Origin: Edolisoma coerulescens
Taxonomy: Eukaryota; Chordata; Aves; Passeriformes; Campephagidae
Reading direction: 5' to 3'
Assembly (NCBI GenBank): GCA_013397115.1
Contig: VWZW01004142.1
Span: forward strand, 430,464 to 494,463
Length of the DNA: 64,000 bases
The position numbers and the translations under genes were made by a program. Below, piece by piece: positions 54,701 through 59,951 of the stretch. Positions within the stretch are counted from its first letter, which is position 1. Every line of letters begins with the position of its first letter. The notes below the pieces were generated by a model. It did no database searches. It worked only from the letters and a program-made list of their open reading frames with translations, and was not told the DNA's origin.

Positions 54701-57700
54701 ACTTGGGATTCTTACCACATGATAAAAAGGAAGGAGAGCAGAAAATGCTATATCACTGAGGTGAAGCACATAATCCCTGGAGTTGTTGGGTAAAATCCAA
54801 TCTTGGACATATCATTTTTATACTGTGTTTTTCTATTGCTTGAAAAAGATCCCTATGTGCATATGTAAACACACTAATGCATAAAATCTTCAGTGGCTCT
54901 ATATAGCATTTGCCAGAGACTACTTTAGCAGATTATTATTTTTCAGCTAAATGAAGCTGAAACTTGTAGAGGATCCAGAAAGTTGTATGTTTTGAATTTG
55001 GTACTAGAAGGCCAAGAATTATTGAAGACATTTTGGTATGGATTAACATCTACATTTTGAGAAGTCTTGAGACAATTGTTGCGTCTAAGCCATCATTTTA
55101 GCTTTGTTTTTAAACCTCCCAATCTGTGAACTATTATTAAGTTGTTGTTAATCATCATTGAAGGCTAAATAATACCCTTTATAAAGCTGGTTTTGAGTTT
55201 GTCAAAACTGGCACTGTCTTTTTAGCACTTGTGCTGAGGAAACTGATCTTCTGTATTTGATTTTTAAGGTAAATACATGCAGATGATGAATATTCTGAAA
55301 CCGATTGCATTTGATGTGATCCACTTCATGTCCCAGCTCTTTGATTACTATCTGTATGCAGTCTATACATTTTTTGGCCGAAATGACACGGTAGGTAGAA
55401 GCATTTTTCTTTTTCATGTATCACTTTTCACACAGAATGAAAATACAGAGGAGATCTCTTTGCTTAAAATACTACTTAATATGTAATCCCCAGAAAAATT
55501 AGTGGCAAGGGAATGGATTTGAATGTAGGAGTAAGAAAAGGCTGATCAGATCAGCAATAAGGGAAAGAAGTATTGGGAGCATTATTGTCACTGAGACATT
55601 AATCATATTATGTTTTGAATAGATAGATTCTCTATTCTTTTTTCCAGCACTGTTGAAAAGGAGGAAAGACAATGTGAAATACTTAGAAGTAGTGGGAGAA
55701 AGTGGGTAGCAAAGGAGCAGTCTGCACAAGGAGGGTGGTTTGAGCCTAGACAGTGTAAGGTGGTTGAATTTTTCTGTATGTATTCCTCTAGTTTATGTAA
55801 GAACAGCAAATGTAGGAAAAGGGGGCCATGAAAGTTAAGTAGTAACTCAAGTTTAAGATGTTTGAAAGATACTTTTTCAGATCTAGTATTCTTCTGTCAA
55901 ACTACTTGCATTAATGAAAACAACGATTTTTTGAGTGATCTTGCAGTTGAAATAAACGCTTGTTGGCAATGTCTTTACATAACAGATCAACTTTCAATAG
56001 TATTGTCTTGAAAGCTGTGTGTAAAAACAACTTTCTCCTTTCTTCGCCCCTAAATTACTCCACAAGTAACACTACTGAGGGGTTCCAAATCCATCATCAT
56101 GTGTTGGCAAATTGTAAGGAATTTTCAGACTCAACATATGGTTCTAAAAGGTTTTGAACTGTTCTGTTTGGCAGGACAAATGCATTTGCAATTTGTGTTT
56201 ACAGGATGGGTGGGGTTTTTTTTTGGTTTTGTTGGGTTTTTTGTTTTGGTTTTTGGTTTGGTTTTTTGTGATTTGGGATTTTTTAGAGTTTTTTTGTAAG
56301 ATAATTGATTTCCATTGGCTTAGTTACTCTGGTATTCACATTGTGTTGCATTTATCGTTATTTTTTTGCACCTCCTGTTTTGTGTTTCTAAAGCCCATAC
56401 CGACTTCCTCACTCTGTGCTTCTAACAGAGAACAGCACAGTGCTAGGCAGGTAATCATTATAGCAGATGGGTGGTAAAATTGTGATGTTTTTGTAGTGTG
56501 CCTAGTATTTGTTTTGACAGATTGTTTTCCGTGGGAAACACAATGCTTACAAGGGTTTATGGTTGTAATAAACCTTCTTGTAATGCTGCTTGAATGTCCT
56601 CACTCCCCGTAGTGTTTCCAAACCTTTAGAAAGTAGACATGGGTGATGGTATGTGATTTAGACCACTCAGAGTGTTCCTGTTTTATTTTTATTTAGAAAA
56701 TAATGTCAAATGGCGTTCTTAGAGTATGCTGGTATAACTTCCTTAAATGTTTAAAATTATTTGTGCATATTTGGTTATGTTGTATATGTGAGTTAGTTCA
56801 CGCATAAGGGGAGTGATTGATTATACAGAGTTCATTGCCAGCCCGGTGAAAACCAGGGATTTAAAATATACATGTTGAGTTTTATGTCCATTCATGATGC
56901 TGTCATTGCTCTTTCCAGACCTCTTTAGAATCATTATCCTATGTAGTCAATGTTTAGCTTTCTTCACTGCCAAAAATTAAACACTCTTGTAACCAGAATT
57001 TCTTTCAAAACTTTTTTTATTTGTGGGATGCAAAATAAGCCTGTGTTATCTCAAATTATGGAGCAAGACAAAATAAAATTAAAAGAAATTGCTTATATTT
57101 AACATCTACTCACTAAAGACATTAATGAACATGCCACAAATAGTCTTCCTTAGCAGAAAAAAATTGAGGTGAGTTTTCTTTTTTTTGAGAGGACGTTGCA
57201 CTAATTTGTAAACTTAATTTTTTAAATAACTATAAGGGGTCGTGTAAAATTGGTGATGGATAGAATTATTCTTCAAATTGTTTAATGCTCTGCTTGCTAG
57301 CCTTACTAGGTCATCAATTTGTGGAATTTAGAAGTCTATAGTTCTGCATATAGAAATAGCAGAATCTTGTATGAAGCGAGTCGGATCTACTAATGAGTGA
57401 AACATTCATTGTGAAGCCATGAGGTCCTGTCCTTGTGGAAAAGTTCTGAGCAACAATTACTTGTGGGGTTTTTTGTTTGCGTCTTGTTTTTTTTCCTCCC
57501 TCATACATATGGATGCACAATTCTGACTTCAGGGTGTGGTTGCCTGGTAAATCTGGAGTACTGTAATGTTTTATGGAAATTTCAGTTTGTTTCTACTTTC
57601 CTTTTCATTCAGATATGTTTCCAACATGAAATTACAATTTTTTAGATAGAAATATATCATTATAGATCAAATAAGTAGAAGCTACTAATAGCAATTGAAA

Positions 57701-59380
57701 GGCAGAAAGACGAAGTATTAATGGTAGACTTGGTGGTGCAAATTCCTTAAATGGCTGAAACTTGCAAATATATTTTTAACATATGTGGTTTTTTTACCTT
57801 TATGCAGAGTTTTTTTTCTGTTTGTTCTTACCTTAACAGAGGGAATAGTCAGTCTTGAATTCACGGTCCTTATGTCCATGTCTTGAAAAAGTACTATATG
57901 ATGTTAAGAAGGGAAAAAAGATAATATGGAGAATTAAGGATGGGTTTCTTTAAGGAAAAAAAGTTTTTTTCTTTTTCACCCATACACCTCCAAAATCAAA
58001 GACAGTTTAGAACTGATGCTTCCACAGTAAATACTTGAAGAAAATTTGTAATTATTTTTGTAAAAAAGGTTACTTCACTTGCAATAAAATAAAGGCATGA
58101 ACATTTCTATTTATCAGTTTATCAAATGCGGACATGTCTCCTAGATCAGGTTTTAGATTTCATCAGAGTGTACTTCCAGTGGGAATTCAACTCGGATGTA
58201 AATTGTCATTTAATATATAGAAGGATTGGGGTAGATGGACATCTTAAATCAGAAACTTTAGATGCAGTAAATGGGGACCTAAATTATACCTGTTTGTATT
58301 CAAAAGGAGAGGAGGAGATCACATGAACTCAAATACTTCCTTCCCCGATTCAGCCCACTGAAAGGAAGTCTAATAATGCAGTGAACAGCAGTGCCCTAAA
58401 TTTTGTTCAGCAAATTGCCTTTTGGTGTGAATCACATACCAGAACTGTATTCAAATATTTTCAGGTTGTTGACTTAAATGTGTGTTTCTTACATGTCCTG
58501 TTTCCACTTCCTTTGTTGTGTTAGTTTGTTGGGGTTTTTTTATTAACAGTAGAAGAAAAGTAGTTACAATAATTATGCATGTCAAATCAGACCCTCAGCT
58601 GGTATAATCCGTTGCACTTAGCAGGAAATTAGTGTAGCTATATATATGTGTGTGTATATATATGTATATATAAATAAAATAAATACATATATATAGCACA
58701 GGAATATGTATAACTATATATCCCAGCTGAGCATCTGCCCTGTACACTCCTGAGCCATGAACATGAAGATGGCACATATCTGAGGTAGATCTTTACAGGC
58801 ATTAAGTAATAATGACTGTTTTATAAAGATCAGTAGTTAACAATTTTTACATATGCAAGATATATATTTGATAATACAAGAGATTTTATAGCTAGAAAGA
58901 GGAGTGAAACCCATTTGACTTGGGTTTGGTATGAATGCAAGGCTTGGAGGGGGCATTATGGAGCACCATTCCAGGCTCATCACCCAAACGAGAAAGTCTT
59001 GAGTCCTGCAGCCAAATACAGAATTACAGCAATAAAAGATACTGGATGTTTTATTGGTATGAATCATACACTGTCATCTTCATGAAAGATACTTAGGTCA
59101 TTCTTCACACCAGTGCAGTGTTGAGTGCTGTGACCTCTGTCAATTTTCTTTTCATTTTGTATGGTTGTGATTCTGTGCTAAAATTTTAATGTAAGTAAGT
59201 TGTAGATAGTCTTTGCAAACTTAAGTTTTGCTGTATAACTTTAAAGTTTAAATCAATGAGATTTCCTTTCCCAACTTAAGTAGAATGTATGTCTTCCAGT
59301 TTGAATCAACAGGGCTGGGCCTCAGTAGCAGCAGATTACGCACCACACTGAACAGAATCCAGGAGAGTCTGATTGATCTG
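6604..59380 (+). CDS. VPS50: VPS50 (syndetin / CCDC132), 20 internal coding exons, partial at both ends
   Basis: Syndetin is the subunit that defines the EARP complex. EARP pairs it with VPS51, VPS52 and VPS53 to tether vesicles in endocytic recycling, and it also acts in dense-core vesicle cargo sorting. Twenty GT-AG exons join in phase into 653 codons with no stop. Recognition rests on strings such as [41 protein letters not shown] and [16 protein letters not shown], which match vertebrate VPS50 from memory. Residues 1 to about 330 of this partial product fit the helical Vps54_N tethering region. Residues about 460-560 form a Ser-, Asp- and Glu-rich linker, and 560-653 begin the C-terminal half. 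The first ~34 residues of the human protein are not found, and the C-terminal DUF2451-type domain lies past the window. Human introns separate equivalent blocks, so this is the real gene and not a retrocopy. Confidence 0.97.
7337..7408 (+). CDS. VPS50: VPS50 coding exon B (codons 42-65)
   Basis: 24 codons ([20 protein letters not shown] and on) lie between acceptor AAATGCAG and donor GTAAGT, phase 0 on both sides. It is a heptad-like, charged helix consistent with the coiled-coil start that gave the old name CCDC132. The 4585-bp intron after it contains the solo LTR at 11041-11628 and a perfect 14-bp tandem duplication at 7622-7649. I see nothing else recognisable in it. Confidence 0.96.
7622..7649. 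repeat. 14-bp perfect tandem duplication
   Basis: GTAACAAGGAGCAA occurs twice head to tail inside a VPS50 intron, probably from a recent replication slip. Confidence 0.95.
11041..11628 (-). mobile_element. Avian ERVL-like solo LTR, 588 bp, antisense to VPS50
   Basis: The plus strand starts TGTTGCGGTTTAA and ends GCCCAAGCCAGCACA. These are the ends I know from the abundant avian ERVL-type LTR, whose transcription sense runs on the minus strand here. That orientation shows CATATGCTCAGCATATACAG in the expected TATA position. Flanks CCAGG (11036-11040) and CCATG (11629-11633) look like a 5-bp target duplication with one change, as expected for ERVL. No internal gag, pol or env follows, so it is a solo LTR. 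The frame at 11383-11685 is LTR sequence. Confidence 0.85.
11994..12047 (+). CDS. VPS50: VPS50 coding exon C (codons 66-83)
   Basis: 18 codons ([18 protein letters not shown]) continue the N-terminal helix. The acceptor is the less common AAG type (TTCTTTTTAAG) and the donor is GTAAGA. Phase is 0 on both sides. The 4812-bp intron that follows contains the 1.7-kb CR1 fragment at 12446-14130; the remainder is AT-rich without recognised features. Confidence 0.95.
12446..14130 (-). mobile_element. 5'-truncated CR1 LINE with broken ORF2 (reverse transcriptase to 3' end), minus orientation
   Basis: Read on the minus strand it carries the RT start ([13 protein letters not shown]), motif A, the active-site box and the C-terminal CR1 segment ([20 protein letters not shown] region, 12537-12938), then a 3' UTR ending at AATCACAGAATCACAG near 12446. 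The frame is broken into at least four pieces (about 14120-13487, 13451-13266, 13227-12994, 12938-12537). Motif A has Gly and Ser at its two usual Asp positions, and the YADD-type box reads FADN, so it is inactive. The upstream boundary near 14130 is approximate. It is an intronic insertion, antisense to VPS50. Confidence 0.92.
16860..16930 (+). CDS. VPS50: VPS50 coding exon D (codons 84-107, last split)
   Basis: 71 bp between TCTCTGTAG and donor GTATCT encode [20 protein letters not shown] then NGR plus two bases of the next Arg codon. The block is strongly conserved in vertebrate VPS50 and belongs to the N-terminal helical tether region. It leaves in phase 2 and is completed by the G at 17311. 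The next intron is only 380 bp and holds nothing recognisable. Confidence 0.96.
17311..17428 (+). CDS. VPS50: VPS50 coding exon E (codons 107-146)
   Basis: 118 bp: one base completes Arg, then 39 codons starting [20 protein letters not shown] and ending SLRTIKTL. Acceptor is TTTCACAG and donor GTATGT. This Leu-rich helical segment is typical of VPS51/VPS54-like tethering subunits. The intron after it is only 93 bp, by far the shortest in the window. Confidence 0.96.
17522..17557 (+). CDS. VPS50: VPS50 coding exon F, 36-bp small exon (codons 147-158)
   Basis: Twelve codons ([12 protein letters not shown]) sit between acceptor TTTTTTCTAG and donor GTAAGT, phase 0 on both sides. The exon is near microexon size, but its sequence matches the constitutive human protein, so it is probably always included. 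The 2442-bp intron after it shows no recognised repeat. Confidence 0.95.
20000..20082 (+). CDS. VPS50: VPS50 coding exon G (codons 159-186, last split)
   Basis: 83 bp encode [20 protein letters not shown] then FKHYSCI plus AG of the next Ser codon. The acceptor is AAG type (ATCCTAAG) with a weak pyrimidine tract, and the donor is GTAGGA. The Cys-containing [10 protein letters not shown] block is diagnostic for VPS50. The 1594-bp intron that follows has only poly-A/T runs that I can name. Confidence 0.95.
21677..21719 (+). CDS. VPS50: VPS50 coding exon H, 43-bp small exon (codons 186-200)
   Basis: One base completes Ser, then 14 codons ([14 protein letters not shown]). Acceptor is ATCAATAG and donor GTAAGA. 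The sequence is an amphipathic coiled-coil-like helix. The 2772-bp intron after it holds an approximate tandem duplication of about 25 bp near 21748-21797 and two perfect inverted repeats (22690-22720, 23633-23656), with no recognised transposon. Confidence 0.95.
22690..22720. repeat. Perfect 12-bp inverted repeat with 7-nt loop
   Basis: CTCACTCTCACA (22690-22701), loop CAGGCCT, then TGTGAGAGTGAG (22709-22720). It lies in a VPS50 intron far from exons. No microRNA family is recognised. Confidence 0.9.
23633..23656. repeat. Perfect 10-bp inverted repeat with 4-nt loop
   Basis: TTTCCTTGCT, loop TCCT, AGCAAGGAAA. T and A runs outside extend partial pairing. Intronic; function unknown. Confidence 0.85.
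24492..24590 (+). CDS. VPS50: VPS50 coding exon I (codons 201-233)
   Basis: 33 codons begin [20 protein letters not shown] and end YRLLGKTQ, phase 0 on both sides. Acceptor is TTTTTATAG and donor GTTAGT. Only 85 bp downstream, the solo LTR at 24676 interrupts the 3048-bp intron. This makes it the retroviral insertion closest to an exon in the window. Confidence 0.96.
24676..25161 (-). mobile_element. Avian ERVL-like solo LTR, 486 bp, antisense to VPS50
   Basis: The ends match the copy at 11041 (TGTTGCGGTTTAA to CCAAAACCAGCACA). Flanks CTAAT (24671-24675) and GTAAT (25162-25166) form a 5-bp near-perfect target duplication. In its own minus sense it has CAATAAAAGCTGGGG in the TATA position. 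It is about 100 bp shorter than the other copy, apparently through loss of sequence towards its own 3' part. It starts 85 bp after a VPS50 exon. Confidence 0.88.
27639..27779 (+). CDS. VPS50: VPS50 coding exon J (codons 234-280)
   Basis: 47 codons begin [20 protein letters not shown] and end QYKDLCT, phase 0 on both sides, between TCTTTCAG and GTATGT. This is a highly conserved part of the Vps54_N-type region. The 1753-bp intron after it shows no recognised features. Confidence 0.96.
29533..29668 (+). CDS. VPS50: VPS50 coding exon K (codons 281-326, last split)
   Basis: 136 bp encode [20 protein letters not shown], then [16 protein letters not shown] and the less conserved QDEAAAVSS, plus one base. 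Acceptor is TTCTGTAG and donor GTAAGA. The tail looks like a variable loop between helical blocks. The 4620-bp intron that follows is AT-rich with a short tandem duplication near 30180-30212 and nothing else named. Confidence 0.95.
34289..34380 (+). CDS. VPS50: VPS50 coding exon L (codons 326-356)
   Basis: Two bases complete Asp, then 30 codons starting [20 protein letters not shown] and ending [10 protein letters not shown]. Acceptor is GTTTCAG and donor GTATGG. The first residues differ most from human, and IGTEE onward is conserved. The 699-bp intron after it holds nothing recognised. Confidence 0.95.
35080..35174 (+). CDS. VPS50: VPS50 coding exon M (codons 357-388, last split)
   Basis: 95 bp encode [20 protein letters not shown], then [11 protein letters not shown] plus AG of the next Arg. 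Acceptor is TTTTGTAG and donor GTATGC. The block is nearly invariant in vertebrate VPS50. The following intron is 646 bp and featureless to my reading. Confidence 0.96.
35821..35919 (+). CDS. VPS50: VPS50 coding exon N (codons 388-421, last split)
   Basis: 99 bp encode [20 protein letters not shown] and [12 protein letters not shown], with split Arg codons at both ends. Acceptor is TACTCTAG and donor GTGAGA. This is a conserved helical segment. The 3261-bp intron that follows contains no recognised repeat. Confidence 0.96.
39181..39271 (+). CDS. VPS50: VPS50 coding exon O (codons 421-451)
   Basis: One base completes Arg, then 30 codons: [20 protein letters not shown] and [10 protein letters not shown]. 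Acceptor is TGTGTTTCAG and donor [16 protein letters not shown] is diagnostic of the family. Read-through of the donor gives a further 36 codons to a stop at 39379, which I take as intronic. The following intron is 1557 bp without recognised features. Confidence 0.96.
40829..41005 (+). CDS. VPS50: VPS50 coding exon P, largest exon (codons 452-510)
   Basis: 59 codons start [20 protein letters not shown] and end [12 protein letters not shown], phase 0 on both sides. Acceptor is TTTTGCTAG and donor GTATGG. The Ser/Pro-rich stretch ([10 protein letters not shown]) and the acidic end mark a flexible, probably phosphorylated linker. The exon is richer in G+C and CpG than its neighbours. The 5333-bp intron after it holds a CR1 tail (42194-42617), a possible LTR (43078-43950) and a clear solo LTR (45305-45678). 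Confidence 0.96.
42194..42617 (-). repeat. CR1 LINE 3' fragment, minus orientation
   Basis: Minus-oriented CR1 3' end: AATCAGTGAATTGTTAGTGT, AAGGGACCTCTGGAGATCAT, TCTAGTCCAGCCTCC, then GGGCAGCCTGTTCCAGT and the ORF2 tail through CCCTCCACTGGACTCTCTC. About 420 bp remain, with the rest of the element missing. Confidence 0.9.
43078..43950 (-). mobile_element. Possible LTR of an endogenous retrovirus, minus orientation
   Basis: The segment begins TGAAAC and ends GTTTCA, a 6-bp inverted terminus with TG...CA ends. On the minus strand it has a TATA-like ACATAAGAC near 43840 and AAAATAAACCTGCC near its 3' end (about 43122-43135), as an LTR would. Its G+C-rich half and AT-rich half contrast sharply with the surrounding intron. 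I see no target duplication and cannot name the family, so the ends are tentative. Confidence 0.35.
45305..45678 (-). mobile_element. Solo LTR, 374 bp, ERV1-like, with 4-bp target duplication
   Basis: The element runs TGATGCCTT to AAGGCATCA, a perfect 9-bp inverted terminus, flanked by CTAG on both sides (45301-45304 and 45679-45682). On the minus strand a TATAAAAG box lies near 45419 and an AAATAAATA signal near 45370, about 65 bp before the end. This is correct LTR order. A 4-bp duplication is typical of class I retroviruses. There is no internal coding region. The exact flanks suggest a fairly young insertion. Confidence 0.8.
46339..46457 (+). CDS. VPS50: VPS50 coding exon Q, acidic linker (codons 511-550, last split)
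   Basis: 119 bp encode [20 protein letters not shown] and [19 protein letters not shown] plus AG of Ser. Acceptor is TTTTAAACAG and donor GTAAGT. Asp and Glu make up about a third of the residues, so a disordered acidic linker between the tethering halves is likely. It leaves in phase 2, the same phase needed to join the candidate terminal exon at 50509. The following intron is 1351 bp with no recognised repeat. Confidence 0.96.
47809..47915 (+). CDS. VPS50: VPS50 coding exon R (codons 550-586)
   Basis: 107 bp: one base completes Ser, then [20 protein letters not shown] and [15 protein letters not shown], then the first base of Gly. The acceptor is AAG type (TTTCAAG) and the donor is GTATGT. 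A basic cluster (RSRKR) directly follows the acidic linker. The 7353-bp intron that follows is the largest seen. It holds a degraded CR1 tail, an ancient CR1, the candidate terminal exon at 50509, and a CR1 endonuclease fragment. Confidence 0.95.
48430..48560 (+). repeat. Degraded CR1-like 3' tail, plus orientation
   Basis: The order GGGAATCTGTCCCTGGAGGT, CATGACTGGACAGGCTGCTG, GAGCAGCCTCATTTAGACCT, GCTCGGAGCAGGAGGTTGCC resembles a CR1 3' end with many substitutions. No terminal repeat is clear. Confidence 0.6.
49355..50420 (-). repeat. Ancient, highly diverged CR1/L3-like LINE, minus orientation
   Basis: Collinear traces of minus-oriented CR1 can be followed: AATTAGAAAGGGACCTCCTG at the 3' end, CTACTGAATTTCATCTAATT, then TTAATGAAAATATTAAAGAA, GGGAACTCCACTAGTAGC, and CTTTGTCTAGAAAATCATGT. 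All frames are destroyed. It is clearly older than the copy at 51345. Confidence 0.5.
50509..50690 (+). other. Candidate alternative 3'-terminal exon of VPS50
   Basis: A strong pyrimidine tract and acceptor (TTGCTGTTTTTCAG) precede an exon that joins the phase-2 donor at 46457. It gives S then [13 protein letters not shown] and stop TAA at 50549-50551. An AATAAA lies at 50670-50675 and a second at 50801. The product would end in the acidic linker and lack the C-terminal half. Joined instead to the phase-1 donor at 47915, it gives V then IVMKMQI and stop. The assignment is inferred only from splice signals, phase and polyadenylation signal. Confidence 0.4.
51345..52665 (-). mobile_element. CR1 LINE fragment covering the endonuclease region, minus orientation
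   Basis: On the minus strand the sequence encodes the CR1 endonuclease signature GDFNHPDIC near 52130-52156. It continues through [18 protein letters not shown] (about 51935-51990) to the [20 protein letters not shown] segment before the RT. The frame is broken several times. It lacks the RT and 3' end present at 12446, so it was truncated at both ends or interrupted. Confidence 0.88.
55269..55390 (+). CDS. VPS50: VPS50 coding exon S (codons 586-626)
   Basis: Two bases complete Gly, then 40 codons: [20 protein letters not shown] and [20 protein letters not shown]. The acceptor is AAG type (TTTTTAAG) and the donor GTAGGT. The segment is very hydrophobic and aromatic, but the family is cytosolic, so I read it as a packed helix and not a membrane span. 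The 3909-bp intron after it contains a T/G-rich low-complexity tract (56209-56296) and an AT/TG repeat (58637-58697). Confidence 0.96.
56209..56296 (+). repeat. T/G-rich low-complexity tract
   Basis: About 90 bp composed almost only of T and G, with repeated GGTTTTTTG-type units. The open frames at 56099-56477 that give Phe/Gly/Leu-rich peptides are artefacts of this composition. Confidence 0.85.
58637..58697. repeat. AT/TG microsatellite with 12-bp inverted ends
   Basis: GCTATATATATG (58637-58648) and CATATATATAGC (58686-58697) are perfect inverted copies around a TG/TA-rich centre. This is a probable cruciform-prone microsatellite. Confidence 0.85.
59300..59380 (+). CDS. VPS50: VPS50 coding exon T, last canonical exon in the window (codons 627-653)
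   Basis: 27 codons ([20 protein letters not shown] then QESLIDL) lie between TCTTCCAG and GTAAGT, phase 0 on both sides. In human VPS50 the next residues begin EVSADP; no such exon is visible before 64000, so the next exon lies outside. A phase-compatible open stretch at 59865 is described as a candidate alternative end. Confidence 0.95.
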
Positions 59381-59864
59381 GTAAGTACCTGGATTTTGTT
59401 AATGCTCAGTGGGATAGAGGTCTGTGTACAACATTCAGGAATTATATTTCATGATGGCTTTTTGATTTTTTTTCTCTTTTCACATTCTGTGTCTAATAAC
59501 AAAGGCTTAGTTTCATGACGTAGAGGTCGTTATTGTGTGAAATCACTTGTTTCTAATGTACAACAAAACTAATTAAATAGATTTTGCTAAATGTAACAGT
59601 GAAATTCTGTATTTAAATCTTCTATTATGGTTCATGTAATAAAGAGAGACATTCAGTATTATCCTCACTAAGACACATTTTATGAAAAGAAATAGATGAT
59701 TTTTCTTCAGTTAAGGAATAGCAAAACAGTAAGCTATCCTGAAGATTATTTGCCTTTCAAGATAATAGAGATAGTATACTATGTCCTTCCTTAATTTTGG
59801 GGAGCTTTCCCTGATGTATTTTTTTACATTATATCCCATTGGTCATTTCATGATTTATTTTCAG

Positions 59865-59951
59865 AATGTGAAGAGTAAATATGGTGCTTGTGTCACACTG
59901 GCAGATTGTAAAGAAATATTGCTAAAAACTACACCAGAAATGGAAGTTTGA
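59865..59951 (+). other. Candidate alternative 3'-terminal coding segment of VPS50
   Basis: Acceptor TTTATTTTCAG is followed by 28 open codons (NVKSKYGACVTLADCKEILL then KTTPEMEV) and TGA, in the phase 0 required by the donor at 59380. An AATAAA occurs at 60413-60418. It does not resemble the canonical next segment of VPS50. It could be an alternative end or simply chance open sequence. Confidence 0.22.

Noticed and set aside
56099..56477. Phe/Gly-rich open frames as a membrane peptide gene
   Set aside because: They are translations of a T/G low-complexity tract.
58126..58326. 66-codon plus-strand frame as an extra VPS50 exon
   Set aside because: Not flanked by a convincing acceptor and donor in the required phase, and there is no match to VPS50; the canonical exons on either side join directly.
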